Shown here in pieces: positions 61,220 through 64,000 of a DNA stretch of 64,000 bases. The translations under genes were made by a program, and so were the position numbers. This DNA is from Bacteroides intestinalis (GTDB taxonomy: Bacteria > Bacteroidota > Bacteroidia > Bacteroidales > Bacteroidaceae). Positions within the stretch are counted from its first letter, which is position 1. The number at the start of each line of letters is the position of its first letter. Below the pieces are notes generated by a model. The model was not told the DNA's origin. It did not search any database and was given only the letters and a program-made list of their open reading frames with translations. The DNA lies in NCBI RefSeq assembly GCF_003464595.1, contig NZ_QRZF01000021.1, positions 305-64,304 on the forward strand. The letters run 5' to 3'.

Positions 61220-64000
61220 ATGTTCGACGCTATCCTTCGATTCTCAGTAAAGAAGAAACTTTTTGTGGGGCTTACCACTTTGTTTCTTTTGATTGGTGGA
61301 ATTTATTCCATGTTGACACTTCCTATAGATGCTGTTCCGGATATTACGAACAATCAGGTACAGATTGTAACCGTGTCACCAACCTTGGCACCACAAGAGG
61401 TGGAGCAACTTATCACAATGCCCGTGGAAATTGCCATGAGCAATATCATGAATGTCACTGAAATCCGTTCTGTCTCCCGTTTCGGGCTGTCGGTGGTGAC
61501 GGTAGTCTTTAAAGAGAGTGTACCTACTCTGGATGCCCGCCAGTTGGTGAACGAGCAGATACAGAGTGTGGCCGGTGAGATTCCTTCGGAGTTGGGTATG
61601 CCCGAAATGATGCCTATCACCACCGGACTGGGTGAGATATATCAATATGTATTGAAAGTGGAACCGGGATATGAGGATAAATATGATGCAATGGAGCTTC
61701 GTACTATTCAGGACTGGATTGTGAAGCGGCAGTTGTCCGGTATCCCGGGTATTGTTGAGATAAACAGTTTTGGAGGTTATCTGAAACAATATGAAGTAGC
61801 GGTTGATCCGGATGTACTTTTCTCTCTCAATATCACTATCGGAGAAGTATTCGAAGCCTTAAATAAGAATAACCAGAATACAGGTGGTAGCTATATCGAG
61901 AAAGTAAATCGTGCTTATTATATTCGCTCTGAAGGGATGATAAGCCGTATTAAAGATGTGGAACAGATAGTAGTAGCCAACCGTAATGGTATTCCTATCC
62001 GTATCAGTGACATCGGTACAGTACGTTTCGGAGCACCCAAACGTTTCGGAGCCATGACAATGGACGGCAAGGGCGAATGTGTGGGTGGTATTGCCATGAT
62101 GCTGAAAGGAGCCAATGCCAATGTCGTAACCGGAGAACTGGAGAAAAGAGTGGAAAAGATACAGAAAATATTGCCGGAGGGTGTTACCATCGAGCCTTAT
62201 CTGAACCGTTCTGAATTGGTGAACCGCAACATTTCTACTGTTATCTATAATCTGATAGAAGGTGCGATCATCGTATTTCTGGTATTGATTGTTTTTCTGG
62301 GTAATGTACGTGCCGGACTGATTGTGGCTTCCGTCATTCCATTAGCCATGCTGTTTGCATTCATTCTGATGCGTATCTTTAATGTTTCTGCCAACCTTAT
62401 GAGTTTGGGAGCGATAGATTTCGGTATTGTTGTCGATGGCTCCATTGTTATATTGGAAGGTATATTGGCACATATTTACAGTAAGAAGTTTAAGGGTCGC
62501 ACTTTGTCGGCAGAAGAAATGGATGCGGAAGTAGAGAAAGGTGCTTCAAGTGTAGTACGGTCTGCGACATTTGCTGTATTCATCATTCTGATCGTATTTT
62601 TCCCTATATTGACTTTGACAGGAATAGAAGGGAAGTATTTCACGCCGATGGCTAAAACCCTGGTATTTTGCATAATCGGTGCCCTATTCTTATCACTGAC
62701 TTACGTTCCGATGATGGCTTCCCTGTTCCTGAAACATCATATTGTGACAAAGCCGACTTTTGCCGATAAATTCTTTGAAGCACTAAACAAACTCTATGCC
62801 CGTGCCTTGTCATTCTGCTTGCGTTTTAAGTGGCAAACTGTTGCAACGGCGTTTGTGGCTCTGGTTATTTCTCTCTTTCTTTTCACTCGTTTGGGAGCAG
62901 AATTTATTCCTACGTTGGATGAAGGAGATTTTGCCATGCAGATGACGCTTCCGGCCGGTAGTTCGTTGAGCGAAAGCATTGAAGTATCCAATGAAGCGGA
63001 GAAACTCTTGATGGATAAACTCCCGGAAATAAAACATGTGGTAGCAAAAATAGGTACGGCAGAAGTTCCGACAGACCCGATGGCAGTGGAAGATGCCGAC
63101 GTAATGATTGTCATGAAGCCTTTCAAGGAGTGGACCAGTGCTGCCAGTCGCGCCGAGATGGTAGAGAAGATGAAAGAGGCTCTTGAACCGTTATCTGACC
63201 GTGCAGAGTTTAATTTCTCCCAACCTATCCAACTTCGTTTTAATGAGTTGATGACAGGAGCCAAAGCAGATATTGCTGTTAAACTTTATGGAGAAGACAC
63301 ACATGAACTCTATCAGAAGGCAAAAGAAGCTGCAGCTTTTGTAGAAAAGGTACCCGGGGCATCGGATGTGATTGTAGAACAGACAATGGGGTTGCCTCAA
63401 TTGGTAGTAAAGTATAATCGTGGAAAGATTGCCCGCTATGGTATCAATATAGAAGAATTGAATACTATTATTCGTACAGCCTATGCCGGAGAGGCAAGTG
63501 GAGTAGTCTTTGAGAATGAGCGTCGTTTTGATTTGGTGGTTCGTCTGGATCAGGATAAAGTGGCTGATTTGAATCTGGATAAACTCTTTGTCCGTTCCAA
63601 TGAAGGTATTCAGATACCGGTCAGTGAGGTGGCTACCATTGATTTGGTGAATGGTCCGTTACAGATTAACCGGGATGCGACCAAACGTCGTATTGTAATC
63701 GGGGTCAATGTGCGTGGAGCGGATATTCAGCAAGTAGTGCAGGATATACAGAAGACGCTGGATAAAAATATTCAATTGAAGCCCGGATACTATTTCGAAT
63801 ATGGAGGACAATTTGAGAATTTGCAGAATGCCATCAATACTTTGTTGGTGGTTGTACCGGTAGCTTTGATGCTGATTCTGTTACTATTGTTTTTCGCTTT
63901 CAAGAATGTTACTTACACATTGGTGGTGTTCTCTACCGTGCCTCTTTCATTGATTGGTGGTATTCTGGCACTATGGCTGCGCGGTCTTCCATTCAGTATT
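61220..64000 (+). CDS. HME-type RND efflux pump (CusA/CzcA-like), cut by the window edge
   Basis: The ATG at 61220 opens a frame that continues unbroken for 927 residues to the end of the window; about 100 residues are missing. It begins with the RND start FDAILRFSVKKKLFVGLTTL and LPIDAVPDITNNQVQIVT. The fourth helix contains DFGIVVDGSIVILE, with Asp, Asp and Glu at positions 1, 7 and 14, the proton-relay pattern of divalent-metal CzcA-type pumps. It would export metal ions with a membrane-fusion protein and an outer-membrane channel, expected downstream. Confidence 0.93.
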   Translation, partial: MFDAILRFSVKKKLFVGLTTLFLLIGGIYSMLTLPIDAVPDITNNQVQIVTVSPTLAPQEVEQLITMPVEIAMSNIMNVTEIRSVSRFGLSVVTVVFKESVPTLDARQLVNEQIQSVAGEIPSELGMPEMMPITTGLGEIYQYVLKVEPGYEDKYDAMELRTIQDWIVKRQLSGIPGIVEINSFGGYLKQYEVAVDPDVLFSLNITIGEVFEALNKNNQNTGGSYIEKVNRAYYIRSEGMISRIKDVEQIVVANRNGIPIRISDIGTVRFGAPKRFGAMTMDGKGECVGGIAMMLKGANANVVTGELEKRVEKIQKILPEGVTIEPYLNRSELVNRNISTVIYNLIEGAIIVFLVLIVFLGNVRAGLIVASVIPLAMLFAFILMRIFNVSANLMSLGAIDFGIVVDGSIVILEGILAHIYSKKFKGRTLSAEEMDAEVEKGASSVVRSATFAVFIILIVFFPILTLTGIEGKYFTPMAKTLVFCIIGALFLSLTYVPMMASLFLKHHIVTKPTFADKFFEALNKLYARALSFCLRFKWQTVATAFVALVISLFLFTRLGAEFIPTLDEGDFAMQMTLPAGSSLSESIEVSNEAEKLLMDKLPEIKHVVAKIGTAEVPTDPMAVEDADVMIVMKPFKEWTSAASRAEMVEKMKEALEPLSDRAEFNFSQPIQLRFNELMTGAKADIAVKLYGEDTHELYQKAKEAAAFVEKVPGASDVIVEQTMGLPQLVVKYNRGKIARYGINIEELNTIIRTAYAGEASGVVFENERRFDLVVRLDQDKVADLNLDKLFVRSNEGIQIPVSEVATIDLVNGPLQINRDATKRRIVIGVNVRGADIQQVVQDIQKTLDKNIQLKPGYYFEYGGQFENLQNAINTLLVVVPVALMLILLLLFFAFKNVTYTLVVFSTVPLSLIGGILALWLRGLPFSI

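Overview
The window looks like a chromosome segment from a gut Bacteroides species. Support comes from several independent signs: promoters of the Bacteroides type (TTTG, 19-21 bases, TAnnTTTG), a 286-residue primary sigma factor without region 1.1, a bifunctional fucokinase/GDP-fucose pyrophosphorylase, an UpxY-type antiterminator, a glutamate decarboxylase/glutaminase acid-resistance cluster, and a type V (FimA/Mfa-like) fimbrial operon. I cannot name the species.

Layout. 1-7.6 kb: a serine DNA invertase at the left edge, then housekeeping genes (HdeD-like membrane protein, thiol peroxidase, DUF368 polyprenyl-phosphate translocase, TPR protein, glnS). 6.7-11.4 kb: divergent phosphate system, pstS facing left and pstC-pstA-pstB-phoU facing right; between them lie two oppositely oriented Pho-box-like repeats. 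11.6-15 kb: a candidate small RNA, ribE, a nitroreductase, a YihY/BrkB protein and the RNase P RNA. 15.2-19 kb: a three-gene cell-wall peptide operon (NlpC/P60, dipeptide epimerase, transglutaminase-like lipoprotein). 19.3-27.2 kb: HtrA, RpoD, a small exported protein, a clostripain-type protease, and a four-domain CoA-disulfide-reductase/rhodanese/TusA/DsrE protein with a MarR regulator. 27.4-32.8 kb: UpxY-like protein, fkp, rlmH, a DUF4783 protein and nadC. 33.7-36.7 kb: ECF sigma factor operon with an unusual anti-sigma/beta-barrel protein. 38.2-44.1 kb: GABA/acid-resistance cluster (gadC-like antiporter, a channel with an altered selectivity filter, a decayed higBA module, glsA, gadB).

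44.5-58.7 kb is the most striking region. A tyrosine recombinase is followed by a fimbrial operon (DUF3575, DUF3868/OmpA-like, Mfa2-like anchor, three large pilins, two small genes). Between recombinase and operon is a segment of 289 bases flanked by perfect 21-base inverted repeats. The only good promoter in it points away from the operon. I read this as a phase-variable switch captured in the OFF orientation. The left repeat includes the recombinase stop codon. Long, mutually unrelated hairpins occupy the gaps between the pilin genes.

The right end holds a second higA antitoxin whose toxin is reduced to its last codons, an MFS transporter, and an HME-type RND efflux pump cut by the window edge.

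Two window-wide patterns stand out. Several intergenic long hairpins with unrelated stems share the octamer TGCGCTAT in or near their loops. Two genes are interrupted by single-base frameshifts, one of them at a run of eight A that would permit -1 slippage. No tRNA gene, insertion sequence or CRISPR array was recognised.
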